Part shown: positions 41,007 to 49,016 of the stretch, piece by piece | How positions within the stretch are numbered: the stretch's first letter is position 1 | Layout: every line of letters starts with the position of its first letter | Source of the DNA: Arthrobacter sp. StoSoilB20 | GTDB lineage: Bacteria > Actinomycetota > Actinomycetes > Actinomycetales > Micrococcaceae | Reading direction: 5' to 3' | Assembly (NCBI RefSeq): GCF_019977295.1 | Contig: NZ_AP024651.1 | Location: forward strand, 3,534,001-3,598,000 | DNA length: 64,000 nt | Notes under the pieces: generated by a model | Databases searched by the model: none | What the model was told of the DNA's origin: nothing | Seen by the model: the letters and a program-made list of their open reading frames with translations, nothing else | Translations under genes and position numbers: made by a program

Positions 41007-42014
41007 TTAGAAGTAGCCGTCCTTCTTGCGGTCTTCCATGGCGGCCTCGGAGATGCGGTCATCTGCTCGGGTGGCGCCACGTTCGGTCAGGGTGGAGGCA
41101 GCGACTTCAACTACGACGTCGGCCACGGTGCGGGCGTCGGACTCGACGGCACCTGTGCAGGACATGTCACCCACTGTGCGGTAGCGCACGAGCTTGGTGA
41201 TGACTTCCTCGTTGGGCAGCGGCTGGGAGACTTCGCCCACCGCGCGCCACATGCCGTCGCGGGCGAAAACTTCGCGCTCATGGGCGTAGTAGAGGCCCGG
41301 GAGCTCGATGTTCTCGCGCTCGATGTAACGCCAGATGTCCAACTCGGTCCAGTTGCTGATGGGGAACGCGCGGACATGCTGGCCCACCGTGTGGCGGCCG
41401 TTGTACAGGTTCCACAGCTCGGGGCGCTGGTTGCGCGGGTCCCACTGGCCGAATTCGTCGCGGAGGCTCAGGATGCGTTCCTTGGCGCGGGCCTTGTCCT
41501 CGTCACGGCGGCCGCCGCCGAAGACGGCGTCGAACTTGTTCTTCTGGATCGCATCAAGCAACGGAACAGTCTGCAGCGGATTGCGGGTGCCATCGGCACG
41601 CTCGGCCAACTCGCCGCTATCAATGAATTCCTGGACTGAACCAACAACCAGCTTCAAACCAAGTCGCTCAACAGTGCGGTCCCGGAAGTCGATGACCTCG
41701 GGGAAGTTGTGGCCCGTGTCCACGTGCAGGACGGGGAAAGGAACCTTGCCCGGCCAAAACGCCTTGGTGGCCAGGTGCAGCATGACCACAGAGTCCTTGC
41801 CGCCGGAGAACAGCAGCGCAGGCTTCTCAAACTCGGCAACCACCTCGCGGATGATATGGATGGCCTCGGACTCGAGGGTGTCCAAGCTGGAGAGTCGCTC
41901 GCCTGAGGGTCCGCCGTGCCCGCTTCGCGATGCCCGCCACGCCGCGGCGGACCCCTCAGCCTCGCTCTGCAACTGGTTCAACTCGAGGTCCTCGCTGGTT
42001 GTTTGGGTGCTCAT
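41007..42014 (-). CDS. cysD: Sulfate adenylyltransferase subunit 2, with palindromic insertion
   Basis: A 335-residue protein; ATG 42014 overlaps the cysH stop (ATGA). The PP-loop ATP-binding motif is LLFSGGKDSVVMLHLA, with HVDTGHNFPEVIDFRD and the C-terminal signature GDMSCTGAVESDA. It adenylates sulfate together with CysN. Oddly, about 20 residues (GSAAAWRASRSGHGGPSGER) between the normal N-terminus and LDTLESEAIHIIREV are encoded by a 60-bp inverted repeat at 41901-41960. The insertion keeps the frame and precedes the conserved core, so the enzyme should still work. Confidence 0.94.
   Translation of the reverse strand: MSTQTTSEDLELNQLQSEAEGSAAAWRASRSGHGGPSGERLSSLDTLESEAIHIIREVVAEFEKPALLFSGGKDSVVMLHLATKAFWPGKVPFPVLHVDTGHNFPEVIDFRDRTVERLGLKLVVGSVQEFIDSGELAERADGTRNPLQTVPLLDAIQKNKFDAVFGGGRRDEDKARAKERILSLRDEFGQWDPRNQRPELWNLYNGRHTVGQHVRAFPISNWTELDIWRYIERENIELPGLYYAHEREVFARDGMWRAVGEVSQPLPNEEVITKLVRYRTVGDMSCTGAVESDARTVADVVVEVAASTLTERGATRADDRISEAAMEDRKKDGYF
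41901..41960. repeat. In-frame palindromic element inside cysD
   Basis: GCCTGAGGGTCCGCC at 41901-41915 is matched by GGCGGACCCCTCAGC at 41946-41960, an almost perfect 15-bp stem with a GC-rich loop. The 60-bp length equals 20 codons. It codes for an Arg/Gly/Ser/Ala-rich piece that CysD proteins do not normally have, which suggests a mobile palindromic element of the REP or coding-palindrome type. Other copies are not seen in this window. Confidence 0.65.
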
Positions 42015-42751
42015 GTGTGTAGTCCGCATTCTGTCTTGTCGGAACCTGCCCAGCGGCCGGCTCGGGGGTCTTCACCCGGGGCCACTTTGCGGGTGCAGGG
42101 CTGGCAGCCGATGGACGGGTAGCCCTGGCTCAGGAGGGGGTTGACGGGAAGGATGTTGTCCTCGGAGTACTCGATCAGCTGATCGAAGGTCCAGTCCACC
42201 ATCGGGTTCACCTTGACCAGGCCGAAGCCCTCGTCCCAGGTGACCACCGGGGTATTGGTGCGGGTGGGTCCCTCGTCGCGGCGAACTCCGGTGAACCAGA
42301 CCTCGTAGCCGGCCAGCGAGCGGCGCAGGGGCTGGACTTTCCTCAGCGCGCAGCACTGGGCGGGGTCGCGGGCGAACAGGTCCTTGCCGAGCAGGCGGTC
42401 CTGCTGTTCAACGGTGGTCTCCGGAAGGACGTCCACCACGTTGACGCGGAGATTCGCTGCGACTTCGTCGCGGGTCTCGTACGTTTCCTTGAAGTGGTAG
42501 CCGGTTTCCAGGAACAAGACGTCGACGCCGGGAAGCTGGTCCGCGACCAAGGCCGGCAGGACGGCGTCGGCCATGGAGCAGGCCACCGTTACCGTGGGCA
42601 GCTCAAAGTTGCGGGCAACCCAGGCGATGACGTCCTGGGCAGGGGCATTCCAACCGAGTTCAGCGGCGCCGGCCTCAGCCAGTGCCTTGAGTTCCTCGTG
42701 GGAGCGGAGGGCAGCGGCAGGCGATGCCGCCACTCGCTGATTTGTGCTCAT
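42011..42751 (-). CDS. cysH: Phosphoadenylyl/adenylyl-sulfate reductase (APS type)
   Basis: A 246-residue enzyme. The iron-sulfur cysteines of APS-specific reductases are present: CCALRKVQPL and GCQPCTRKV (CC...CxxC). The C-terminal catalytic motif is ECGLHT. FLETGYHFKETYETRDEVA and GVRRDEGPTR are also typical. With the 4Fe-4S cluster it reduces APS to sulfite using thioredoxin, so no APS kinase is needed. It overlaps nirA upstream and cysD downstream by four bases (ATGA at both), a tightly coupled operon. Confidence 0.94.
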   Translation of the reverse strand: MSTNQRVAASPAAALRSHEELKALAEAGAAELGWNAPAQDVIAWVARNFELPTVTVACSMADAVLPALVADQLPGVDVLFLETGYHFKETYETRDEVAANLRVNVVDVLPETTVEQQDRLLGKDLFARDPAQCCALRKVQPLRRSLAGYEVWFTGVRRDEGPTRTNTPVVTWDEGFGLVKVNPMVDWTFDQLIEYSEDNILPVNPLLSQGYPSIGCQPCTRKVAPGEDPRAGRWAGSDKTECGLHT

Positions 42752-44490
42752 TGGAGATCTCCTTCATCTGCCGAGTGTGCCCACTCTGCGAAGGTCTGGC
42801 CTTCGGCGCCCACGGCGACGAATTTACGGACCACGCGCTCCACGTAATCGGGCAGGTCTTCCACCGTGACCTTGAGGCCGCGGACGGTACGTCCCAGACC
42901 GGCTTCCTCGCGCTCGTTGTTGGCCAGCCCGCCACCGAGGTGGACTTGAAAACCCGGGGTGGGGTCGCCGTCGGGCGTGGGCAGCATCATGCCCTTCAGG
43001 CCGATATCGGCCGTCTGGATGCGTGCGCAGGAGTTCGGGCAGCCGTTGATGTGGAGGGACAGTGCCGAGGGCAGCTGCTTGGTTTCCACGAGGTCGGCCA
43101 GGCGACGCTCCAGCTCAGCGATGGCCGTTGCCGCGGTGACCTTGGTTTCGACGATGGCCAGCTTGCAGAACTCGATGCCCGTGCATGCAATGGTGCCGCG
43201 ACGGAACACGGACGGACGTGCCGAGAGGCCCAAGGTGTCCAGTTCGGCGATCAGCGGCTCGACCTGCTCCTTGGCGACGTCCAGGATGACCAGCTTCTGG
43301 TGAGGAGTAGTGCGCAGGCGGTATGAACCGTGCTTCTCCAAGGTGTCCGCCAACGTGACCAGCGCTTCGCCGGAGGTGCGGCCAACAGTGGGGGTCACAC
43401 CGATGAAGAACTTGCCGTCCTTCTGCTCGTGAACGCCGATGTGGTCACCGGGAGCCGTGGGCTTGGGAGCGGCGGGGCCGTCGGGAAGCTTGAAGCCGAG
43501 GTACTCATCCTCAAGGATCTGGCGGAACTTGGCCGGTCCCCAGTCGTTCATGAGGAACTTCAGGCGGGCCTTGGTGCGCATGCGGCGGTAGCCGTAGTCG
43601 CGGAAGATGCTGGTCACGCCGAGCCATACTTCAGCGGCAACATCCGCCGAAACGAACACACCGAGGCGTTCGGCCAGGCGCGGGTTGGTGGAGAGTCCGC
43701 CACCAACCCAAAGGTCGTAGCCGGCGCCAAGTTCGGGGTGGACGACGCCCACCAGGGCGAAGTCGTTGATCTCGTGCACCACGTCCTGGGACGGGTGGCC
43801 CGTAATGGCGGTCTTGTATTTGCGCGGCAGGTTGGCCAGCTCGGGGTCACCGATGAACCGCTCGGCGAGCTCGTGGATCAGCGGTGTGGGATCGATGATT
43901 TCGTCCTTGGCGATACCCGCAACCGGGGAGCCGAGGATGACGCGGGGAACGTCGCCGCACGCTTCGGTGGTGGACAGGCCGATGGACTCCAGGCGGCGCC
44001 AGATCTCCGGCACGTCTTCGACTCGGATCCAGTGCAGCTGGATGTTCTGGCGATCCGTGAGGTCGGCCGAGCCGCGGGCGAAGTCCACGGAAATCTGGCC
44101 GATGACGCGAAGCTGCTCGGTGGTCAGGGCGCCGCCGTCGATGCGCACGCGCAGCATGAAGTACTTGTCTTCGAGCTCGTGCGGTTCAAGCGTTGCGGTC
44201 TTGCCGCCGTCGATCCCGGGCTTGCGCTGGGTGTAGAGGCCCCACCAACGGAAGCGGCCGTGAAGGTCCGTCCCGTCGATCGAATCGAAGCCCTCTTTGG
44301 AGTAGACAGACTCAATGCGCTCACGGACGTTCAGTCCGTTGTCTTCCTGCTTCCAGGTTTCGTTGGCATTCAGTGGAGCGGTGCCGTCAACCTTCCACTG
44401 GCCGTGGGGCTTGGCGGCAGGGCGGGTGCGCGCCGGACGCGAGGGAACTGCGGTGTCCGAGGACGCACCGGCTACAGCTGTATCTGTCAT
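42748..44490 (-). CDS. nirA: Siroheme-dependent sulfite reductase (ferredoxin type)
   Basis: A 580-residue enzyme from ATG 44490. The 4Fe-4S/siroheme ligands are CTGIEFC (about Cys436 and Cys442) and CPNSC (about Cys484 and Cys488). FMLRVRIDGGALTTEQLRVI and RQNIQLHWIRVEDVPEIW are typical of the sulfite/nitrite reductase fold. The operon with cysH, cysD and cysN indicates sulfite rather than nitrite as substrate. Electrons likely come from reduced ferredoxin, itself reduced by an FprA-type enzyme. A short palindrome TCTGGCCAGA lies 14 bp upstream of the start. It heads the four-gene unit. Confidence 0.93.
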   Translation of the reverse strand: MTDTAVAGASSDTAVPSRPARTRPAAKPHGQWKVDGTAPLNANETWKQEDNGLNVRERIESVYSKEGFDSIDGTDLHGRFRWWGLYTQRKPGIDGGKTATLEPHELEDKYFMLRVRIDGGALTTEQLRVIGQISVDFARGSADLTDRQNIQLHWIRVEDVPEIWRRLESIGLSTTEACGDVPRVILGSPVAGIAKDEIIDPTPLIHELAERFIGDPELANLPRKYKTAITGHPSQDVVHEINDFALVGVVHPELGAGYDLWVGGGLSTNPRLAERLGVFVSADVAAEVWLGVTSIFRDYGYRRMRTKARLKFLMNDWGPAKFRQILEDEYLGFKLPDGPAAPKPTAPGDHIGVHEQKDGKFFIGVTPTVGRTSGEALVTLADTLEKHGSYRLRTTPHQKLVILDVAKEQVEPLIAELDTLGLSARPSVFRRGTIACTGIEFCKLAIVETKVTAATAIAELERRLADLVETKQLPSALSLHINGCPNSCARIQTADIGLKGMMLPTPDGDPTPGFQVHLGGGLANNEREEAGLGRTVRGLKVTVEDLPDYVERVVRKFVAVGAEGQTFAEWAHSADEGDLQ

Positions 44491-44643
44491 ACATCGACTG
44501 TAGGTCTGGCCAGATTTAGCCAGCAAAGGTCCGGAAATGCTAAGTCACCTAGGGAAACATTTCGTCACGAACACGCCCGCGGCCTTGTCCGGAGGGCCTG
44601 GTTTGTGCAGGCCTTTACAGCCACTTTTCCGCGCGGATAAAGG

Positions 44644-45348
44644 TTAGGAGAGCCTTTCCAACACTGCGTCATACCGTTCCAGCGCGATCTCAGCGAGCAC
44701 CTTCGACGGCAACAGCGGCGCCGCAACAACGTCCGCGCCGGCCTTCGCCAACTGGTCGTGGAAATAGCCGGTAGCCAACAGGTACGAGGCAATGAAGACC
44801 CTGCCTGTCCCACCGTCGGCGGCGAGTTCTTCGCGCAAGGAGGCGACGCCGTCGGGCACTGTGGGCTGGGCACTGGCGCCATAGGCCACCCGCACCTTGT
44901 TGGGCAGCAGATCTCCGAGCAGCCGCCCCTGCTCCTCCGAATCAACCGAGCCGTCCGGTAGGGAGGATCCAGCGGCAGCCAGCAGCACGCCGTCGTTCTC
45001 CTGCAGCCCGGCCGCGCGCAGGTGGGTGGCCAACAACTCAGCCAGCCGCGCATCGGGTCCAAGCGGCCTGGCAGCCACGACCTCGGGCCGGGCCTTGATG
45101 GCTTTGGGCACGTCCACCTTGATGTGGAAGCCGGTGGAGAGCAAAAGCGGTACGACGACGGCGGGAGTCCCCTCGGGCAGGCCCTCCACCACGCCGCCCA
45201 GCTCAGGTTCCTGCACGTCAACGTATGCCTCTACCACCTGCAACCCGGGGCGGAGGGCTTCGATGTCGGCCATGACCTGCCGGATGGCAGCTTGCCCTTC
45301 GGCGTTCCGGGTTCCGTGGGCGCAAGCGATCAAAACGGGGCTGTTCAT
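44644..45348 (-). CDS. Sirohydrochlorin chelatase (CbiX/SirB-like)
   Basis: A 234-residue protein beginning MNSPVLIACAHGTRNAEGQA, with the catalytic-type His motif AHGTRN. A second half has AYGASAQPTVPDGVASLREE and VFIASYLLATGYFHDQLAKA, and together they form the duplicated CbiX fold. It inserts Fe (siroheme) or Co (cobalamin) into sirohydrochlorin. Immediately upstream of nirA's promoter region on the same strand, it most likely supplies siroheme for NirA. The two cysG-like parts at 18515-19792 may do the same step. Confidence 0.87.
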   Translation of the reverse strand: MNSPVLIACAHGTRNAEGQAAIRQVMADIEALRPGLQVVEAYVDVQEPELGGVVEGLPEGTPAVVVPLLLSTGFHIKVDVPKAIKARPEVVAARPLGPDARLAELLATHLRAAGLQENDGVLLAAAGSSLPDGSVDSEEQGRLLGDLLPNKVRVAYGASAQPTVPDGVASLREELAADGGTGRVFIASYLLATGYFHDQLAKAGADVVAAPLLPSKVLAEIALERYDAVLERLS

Positions 45349-45411
45349 GGGAGCTAGCGTAACGTTGAGCCAGCATCCATTGAGAGTCGTATCCAGAAAG
45401 AACCCGTCCAC

Positions 45412-46083
45412 TTGATTTCCATCGACATCGTCCTTCTCTGGCTCGACCTGGTTGGCGTGTTCTTCTTCGCGGTCTCAGGATCCCTGCTGGCTGCCCGCAA
45501 ACAGTTCGACATTGTGGGCTCCGTGCTCCTGGGCTCCATCGTGGCCCTGGGCGGCGGCGTGATCCGCGACATCATCATCAACGCCGGGCCGCCCATAGCC
45601 TTCACCAATCCGGCCTACCTCGCTCCCCCGCTGCTCGCTGCGATGCTGGTCTACTTCCTGTTCTCCTCGGTCCAGCGCTTCACGTCGCTGCTGACCTTGT
45701 TCGACGCCGGCGGGCTGGCTTTGTTTTGCATCACTGGAACGCTCAAGGCACTGACTGCCGGGATGAATCCTGTGGCAGCGATCCTCCTGGGAGTCACCAC
45801 TGCTGTGGGCGGAGGGCTCCTGCGCGACATCACGGCGAACGAAATCCCTACGCTGTTCAATGCCCGCGATCTCTATGCGCTCCCCGCATTTGTTGGGGCC
45901 GGGCTCACCACGTTGCTGTGGAATTTGGGGACCTTTACCGGGCTCACGGCGTGCGTAGTTGCCGGCGTTGTTTTCGCCTTCCGTGTCACAGCCTGGCGAC
46001 GCAGCTGGCACGTACCACTGGCCGTCCGCGGATGGCACCGTCCCGGCGCCGGGCCGGGCGCAATTTCGGGTGCCCGGGATTAG
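45412..46083 (+). CDS. Trimeric intracellular cation channel (TRIC) family protein
   Basis: A 223-residue membrane protein with about seven hydrophobic segments. Two related halves carry GSLLAARKQFDIVGSVLLGS, GGGVIRDIIINAGPP and GGGLLRDITANEIPT, the UPF0126/TRIC signature. The likely start is TTG 45412. Bacterial TRIC homologues form potassium-permeable channels; physiological role here is unknown. It diverges from the sirohydrochlorin chelatase gene and is followed after 13 bp by an acidic hypothetical gene, perhaps in one unit. Confidence 0.85.
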   Translation: MISIDIVLLWLDLVGVFFFAVSGSLLAARKQFDIVGSVLLGSIVALGGGVIRDIIINAGPPIAFTNPAYLAPPLLAAMLVYFLFSSVQRFTSLLTLFDAGGLALFCITGTLKALTAGMNPVAAILLGVTTAVGGGLLRDITANEIPTLFNARDLYALPAFVGAGLTTLLWNLGTFTGLTACVVAGVVFAFRVTAWRRSWHVPLAVRGWHRPGAGPGAISGARD

Positions 46084-46096
46084 CTAGGATAAGAGC

Positions 46097-46522
46097 ATGA
46101 CTGACATGTTCCTCGAGAAGTTCCGCGCGCTGGTCCCAAAGTATCTCGAGGATGAATGGCAGGAAGAAGACGGCCTCACACCGGACGAACTGGATGACGC
46201 CCTCGCCGATCACTCCTTCACCATCCCGCTGGTCCTGCGCGAGTTCTACCTCGCGATCGGTGGCTGCGAGGACCTCATGGAGGCCTACCACTACTTCTGG
46301 GATCCCGAAGAGCTCGAGGTGGACGACGAAGGTTTCCTCATGTTCCTTGAGGACGAGGAAGAGCAGTTCACCTGGGGCTTCCGCACGGCCGACCTCGGCG
46401 TCCCGGACCCCATCGTGTGGCGCCGCAACAACGCCCGCGGCCAGTGGAAGAGTGAAGAGGGCACCTTCTCTGAATTCGTGTTCGACATGTTCGAGTGGGC
46501 GTTCAACGACGACGAAGACTAA
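46097..46522 (+). CDS. Acidic hypothetical protein, possibly SUKH/SMI1-KNR4-like
   Basis: A 141-residue, strongly acidic protein that starts 13 bp after the TRIC gene. The pattern FTIPLVLREFYLAIGG, the Glu/Asp-rich middle (FLEDEEEQFTWGF) and DPIVWRRNN fit loosely the SUKH superfamily, whose members are often immunity proteins. No signal peptide or membrane segment is present. A strong terminator lies 45 bp downstream. The family match is from pattern recognition and needs a profile search; function is unknown. Confidence 0.5.
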   Translation: MTDMFLEKFRALVPKYLEDEWQEEDGLTPDELDDALADHSFTIPLVLREFYLAIGGCEDLMEAYHYFWDPEELEVDDEGFLMFLEDEEEQFTWGFRTADLGVPDPIVWRRNNARGQWKSEEGTFSEFVFDMFEWAFNDDED

Positions 46523-46566
46523 CTTTCAGTGCCCACGTGGGTTCCTGACCCTGTTTGAAGTACTTT

Positions 46567-46604
46567 CAGCCCCTATGCACCCGCAATTGGTTGCATAGGG
46601 GCTG
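46567..46604. terminator. Terminator after the acidic hypothetical gene
   Basis: CAGCCCCTATGCA is matched by TGCATAGGGGCTG over a 12-nt loop, followed by TTCTGT. Placed 45 bp after the stop of the plus-strand gene. The same CTATGCACCC motif occurs in the hairpin at 47821-47858. Confidence 0.8.
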
Positions 46605-46658
46605 TTCTGTGTTCAAAGAAGGTCAGGACGCCACGGAGTTTTGAAGTTAAAACGGAAT

Positions 46659-46710
46659 GGCCCCGGTTCGTTGCAACGTTACGAGTCATACGCTGCACCG
46701 AACCGGGACC
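46659..46710. repeat. Unassigned 17-bp inverted repeat
   Basis: GGCCCCGGTTCGTTGCA and TGCACCGAACCGGGACC pair with two mismatches across an 18-nt loop. It stands after a separate terminator, and no gene ends at it, so its role is unclear. It could be a REP-like element, or the end of an unrecognised small RNA. Confidence 0.5.
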
Positions 46711-46907
46711 ACAATCTCCGTTCGCATCAGACCCACCGGAGGCATTTAGTGGATCCGTGAATAGCTTATGACAATCCTGTCACAAGCGCAACTCTTGGGG
46801 TCAATGAATATTCAAGGATGGCGGGTTCTTTTTACGCTCCAGTGCAGTTGTCCACATAGGCTGAAAAGCAGGTGCTGGGGCATCGTCTTCGCAGCAACCA
46901 TGGTTTG

Positions 46908-47777
46908 ATGGACCTCCCTCAATTCCTTCGCTCCCGACACGGTGTAGCCAGGACTGCAGACTTGAAGCGTGCCGGCTTCTCTGAGAGGACTCTGGCCTCA
47001 GCGTTGAGCTCAGGGTCGATCACAAAATTGCAGCGAGGCGTCTACGTCACTCAAGGAGCGGACTCCGACGTCGTCGCCGCCTTTCGCGCGAATGGCCGCC
47101 TTACCTGCGTCTCGGCGGCAAGGTTCCATGGCCTTTGGACACTTCGAAAACCTGAAGCCCTACACCTGAGCTGCGGCAACGGCCTCCCCAAGCCCGGCAT
47201 TGTTGACCACGCCTGTATAACCCATCCCCCGCATTCCTACCTACCAGTTGCCGGCGTTGCCGACGTTCTGATGCACGCACTCCGTTGCAGGCCGAAGCTT
47301 GAGTCCTTGGTCATGGTCCAGAGCGCTGTGAGTCAGGCGCTGCTGAGCCCGGATTACCTGAGGTCGAAGCTGACCGGACCTCGGAATGGGCGGGCCCGGG
47401 CGATCTTGGGGCTGGTCCTTCCCAGGGCAGATTCATTGCTGGAAGTCTTGGCGCACACCCACTTCACCGCGGCAGGACTCACGGTGAAGATGCACGTTCA
47501 GCTACCCGGAGTCGGTGAAGTCGACTGCCTTATCAACGGTTCCTTGGTGATCGAGCTCGACGGCGGCACCCACTTGGAAGGCAGGCAAGTGAAGAAGGAC
47601 CACTACCGGAACAATGCAAGCCTGCGAGGCGGCTTCCTTGTCCTTCGCTACTACTACTCCGACGTCGTTCACCATCCAGAAAGGATGGTGGCTGAGGTGC
47701 TTGAAGTCCTGACCATCAGGGAAGCCGGCCACTTCGGACCCTCGCGTTGGACGCCAAAGTGGGTGCCGGCGTCGTGA
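46908..47777 (+). CDS. AbiEi-type N-terminal domain fused to DUF559 (Vsr-like) nuclease domain
   Basis: About 289 residues from ATG 46908; GTG 46872 is possible. The N-terminal 90 residues have a winged-helix AbiEi antitoxin-type layout (RHGVARTADLKRAGFSERTL, KLQRGVYVT). The C-terminal part carries the DUF559/Vsr-like pattern GEVDCLINGSLVIELDGGTH followed by KKDHYRNNASLRGG. Such single-gene proteins are common in actinobacteria and are often annotated as type IV antitoxin-like. No AbiEii toxin is adjacent, so a complete toxin-antitoxin pair is absent. DNA cleavage is plausible but unproven. Confidence 0.75.
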   Translation: MDLPQFLRSRHGVARTADLKRAGFSERTLASALSSGSITKLQRGVYVTQGADSDVVAAFRANGRLTCVSAARFHGLWTLRKPEALHLSCGNGLPKPGIVDHACITHPPHSYLPVAGVADVLMHALRCRPKLESLVMVQSAVSQALLSPDYLRSKLTGPRNGRARAILGLVLPRADSLLEVLAHTHFTAAGLTVKMHVQLPGVGEVDCLINGSLVIELDGGTHLEGRQVKKDHYRNNASLRGGFLVLRYYYSDVVHHPERMVAEVLEVLTIREAGHFGPSRWTPKWVPAS

Positions 47778-47820
47778 TCCGGGCTTTGCCGTGACGACTT
47801 GACCTTCTTTGGAACGAGGA

Positions 47821-47858
47821 CGGCCGCTACGCAACCCAAAGAGGGTGCATAGCGGCCG
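47821..47858. terminator. Bidirectional terminator
   Basis: CGGCCGCTACGCAACCC and GGGTGCATAGCGGCCG pair with one bulge across a 5-nt loop. It separates the plus-strand AbiEi/DUF559 gene from the minus-strand polyprenyl synthase gene, which converge here. Confidence 0.78.
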
Positions 47859-47903
47859 CCGAGAGCCTAAACAAGGTCAGGAAGACACGCCTTGAAGGAA
47901 GGA

Positions 47904-49007
47904 CTAGCTGCTGCGGTCCACCACGGCATGTGCGAAGTTGGTCAACGAGGCCTTCACTACGCCTTCGGGCAGCGGAGCCAGGGCAGCGACGGCCTCGGCG
48001 GACCACTGGCGCGCGATTTTCCAGGACTCGTTGGTGACGGGGTGCTCACGCAGGCCGGCAACGGCCTCAGCCAAGGCTTCGTCGGAGGACAGGTCGCCGT
48101 CGATCAATTCAAGCAACGCAATGGCCGAGGCATCCCCCGCAGCGGCGTCACGGCGGAGCAGCAGCACAGGCAGGGTGGGCACACCTTCGCGGAGGTCGGT
48201 GCCCGGGGACTTTCCAGACTTGACCTTTACCCCGGTGACATCAATGACGTCGTCGGCAAGCTGGAAGGCCACACCCACTTTCTCGCCGTACTCAACCAGC
48301 AGGTCCTCATAGGCTTCATCGGCACCGGCGAAGATCGCACCGAGCTGCCCGGACGCTGCCACCAGGGAACCGGTCTTGTCCGCGATGACGGAAAGGTAGT
48401 GCTCCACGGGATCTTCGTCTTCGCGCGGGCCCACCGTTTCGTGGAGCTGGCCGAGGCACAAACGCTCAAAGGTGCGGGCTTGGATGCCCAGGGCACGGGA
48501 GCCGAGCTCGGAAACAAGGATGGAAGCACGGGCGAAGATGAGGTCGCCGGTAAGGATGGCCACCGAGTTGCCCCAGACTTCGTGGGCCGTGGGAGCACCG
48601 CGGCGGAAGGGGGCGGAGTCCATCACGTCGTCGTGGTAGAGCGTTGCGAGGTGCGTGAGTTCAACAACTACTGCCGCCTGGACAACCTCGGGGCGTGAGG
48701 CATCGCCAAGGTGGGCACACAGCAGGGTGAGCAGCGGACGGATGCGCTTGCCCCCGGCTTCCACCAGGTGACGCGACGTCGCATCAGCCAGGGGGTCCGA
48801 GTTGGAGATGGCTTCGCGAAGCTTCTTCTCCACCCGTGCGAGGTTGGTGGTGATGGCAGGCCCGAGTTCGGCATCGCCGGCAATTGCGGCGAAACCGGCG
48901 GGCAGCTGGAGTCCCGTTGCGATCGCGGTGGTGTTGGGAGCAGGCTCCACAGTGTCCCGCAGACCGTGCCCGGCATGCGTCCAGCTGTGTTCGGCAGAGT
49001 TCGTCAC
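47904..49007 (-). CDS. Polyprenyl diphosphate synthase (menaquinone side chain)
   Basis: A 367-residue trans-isoprenyl synthase. The first Asp-rich motif is LYHDDVMDSA, the second LADDVIDVTG, with GGKRIRPLL near residue 90 and KTGSLVAAS before the second motif. It builds the heptaprenyl/octaprenyl/nonaprenyl chain of menaquinone; the residue just before DDxxD that sets chain length cannot be judged with confidence. Start is GTG 49007. It shares the minus strand with menJ and menG upstream, separated by 9 bp from menJ, in a menaquinone operon. Confidence 0.9.
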   Translation of the reverse strand: MTNSAEHSWTHAGHGLRDTVEPAPNTTAIATGLQLPAGFAAIAGDAELGPAITTNLARVEKKLREAISNSDPLADATSRHLVEAGGKRIRPLLTLLCAHLGDASRPEVVQAAVVVELTHLATLYHDDVMDSAPFRRGAPTAHEVWGNSVAILTGDLIFARASILVSELGSRALGIQARTFERLCLGQLHETVGPREDEDPVEHYLSVIADKTGSLVAASGQLGAIFAGADEAYEDLLVEYGEKVGVAFQLADDVIDVTGVKVKSGKSPGTDLREGVPTLPVLLLRRDAAAGDASAIALLELIDGDLSSDEALAEAVAGLREHPVTNESWKIARQWSAEAVAALAPLPEGVVKASLTNFAHAVVDRSS

Positions 49008-49016
49008 GGGTTAACC

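Larger units (their letters stand above)
46523..46907. other. Gene-poor gap with two hairpins
   Basis: This 385-bp stretch contains a terminator hairpin (46567-46604), an unassigned palindrome (46659-46710), and then a lower-GC segment with AT-rich runs (GAATATTCAAGG, GGTTCTTTTTACG) that may hold the promoter of the next gene. No tRNA cloverleaf or small gene with a good ribosome-binding site could be supported. Confidence 0.5.

Noticed and set aside
46659..46710. tRNA gene in the gene gap
   Set aside because: The stem and loop do not build a cloverleaf; anticodon and TPsiC arms are missing.
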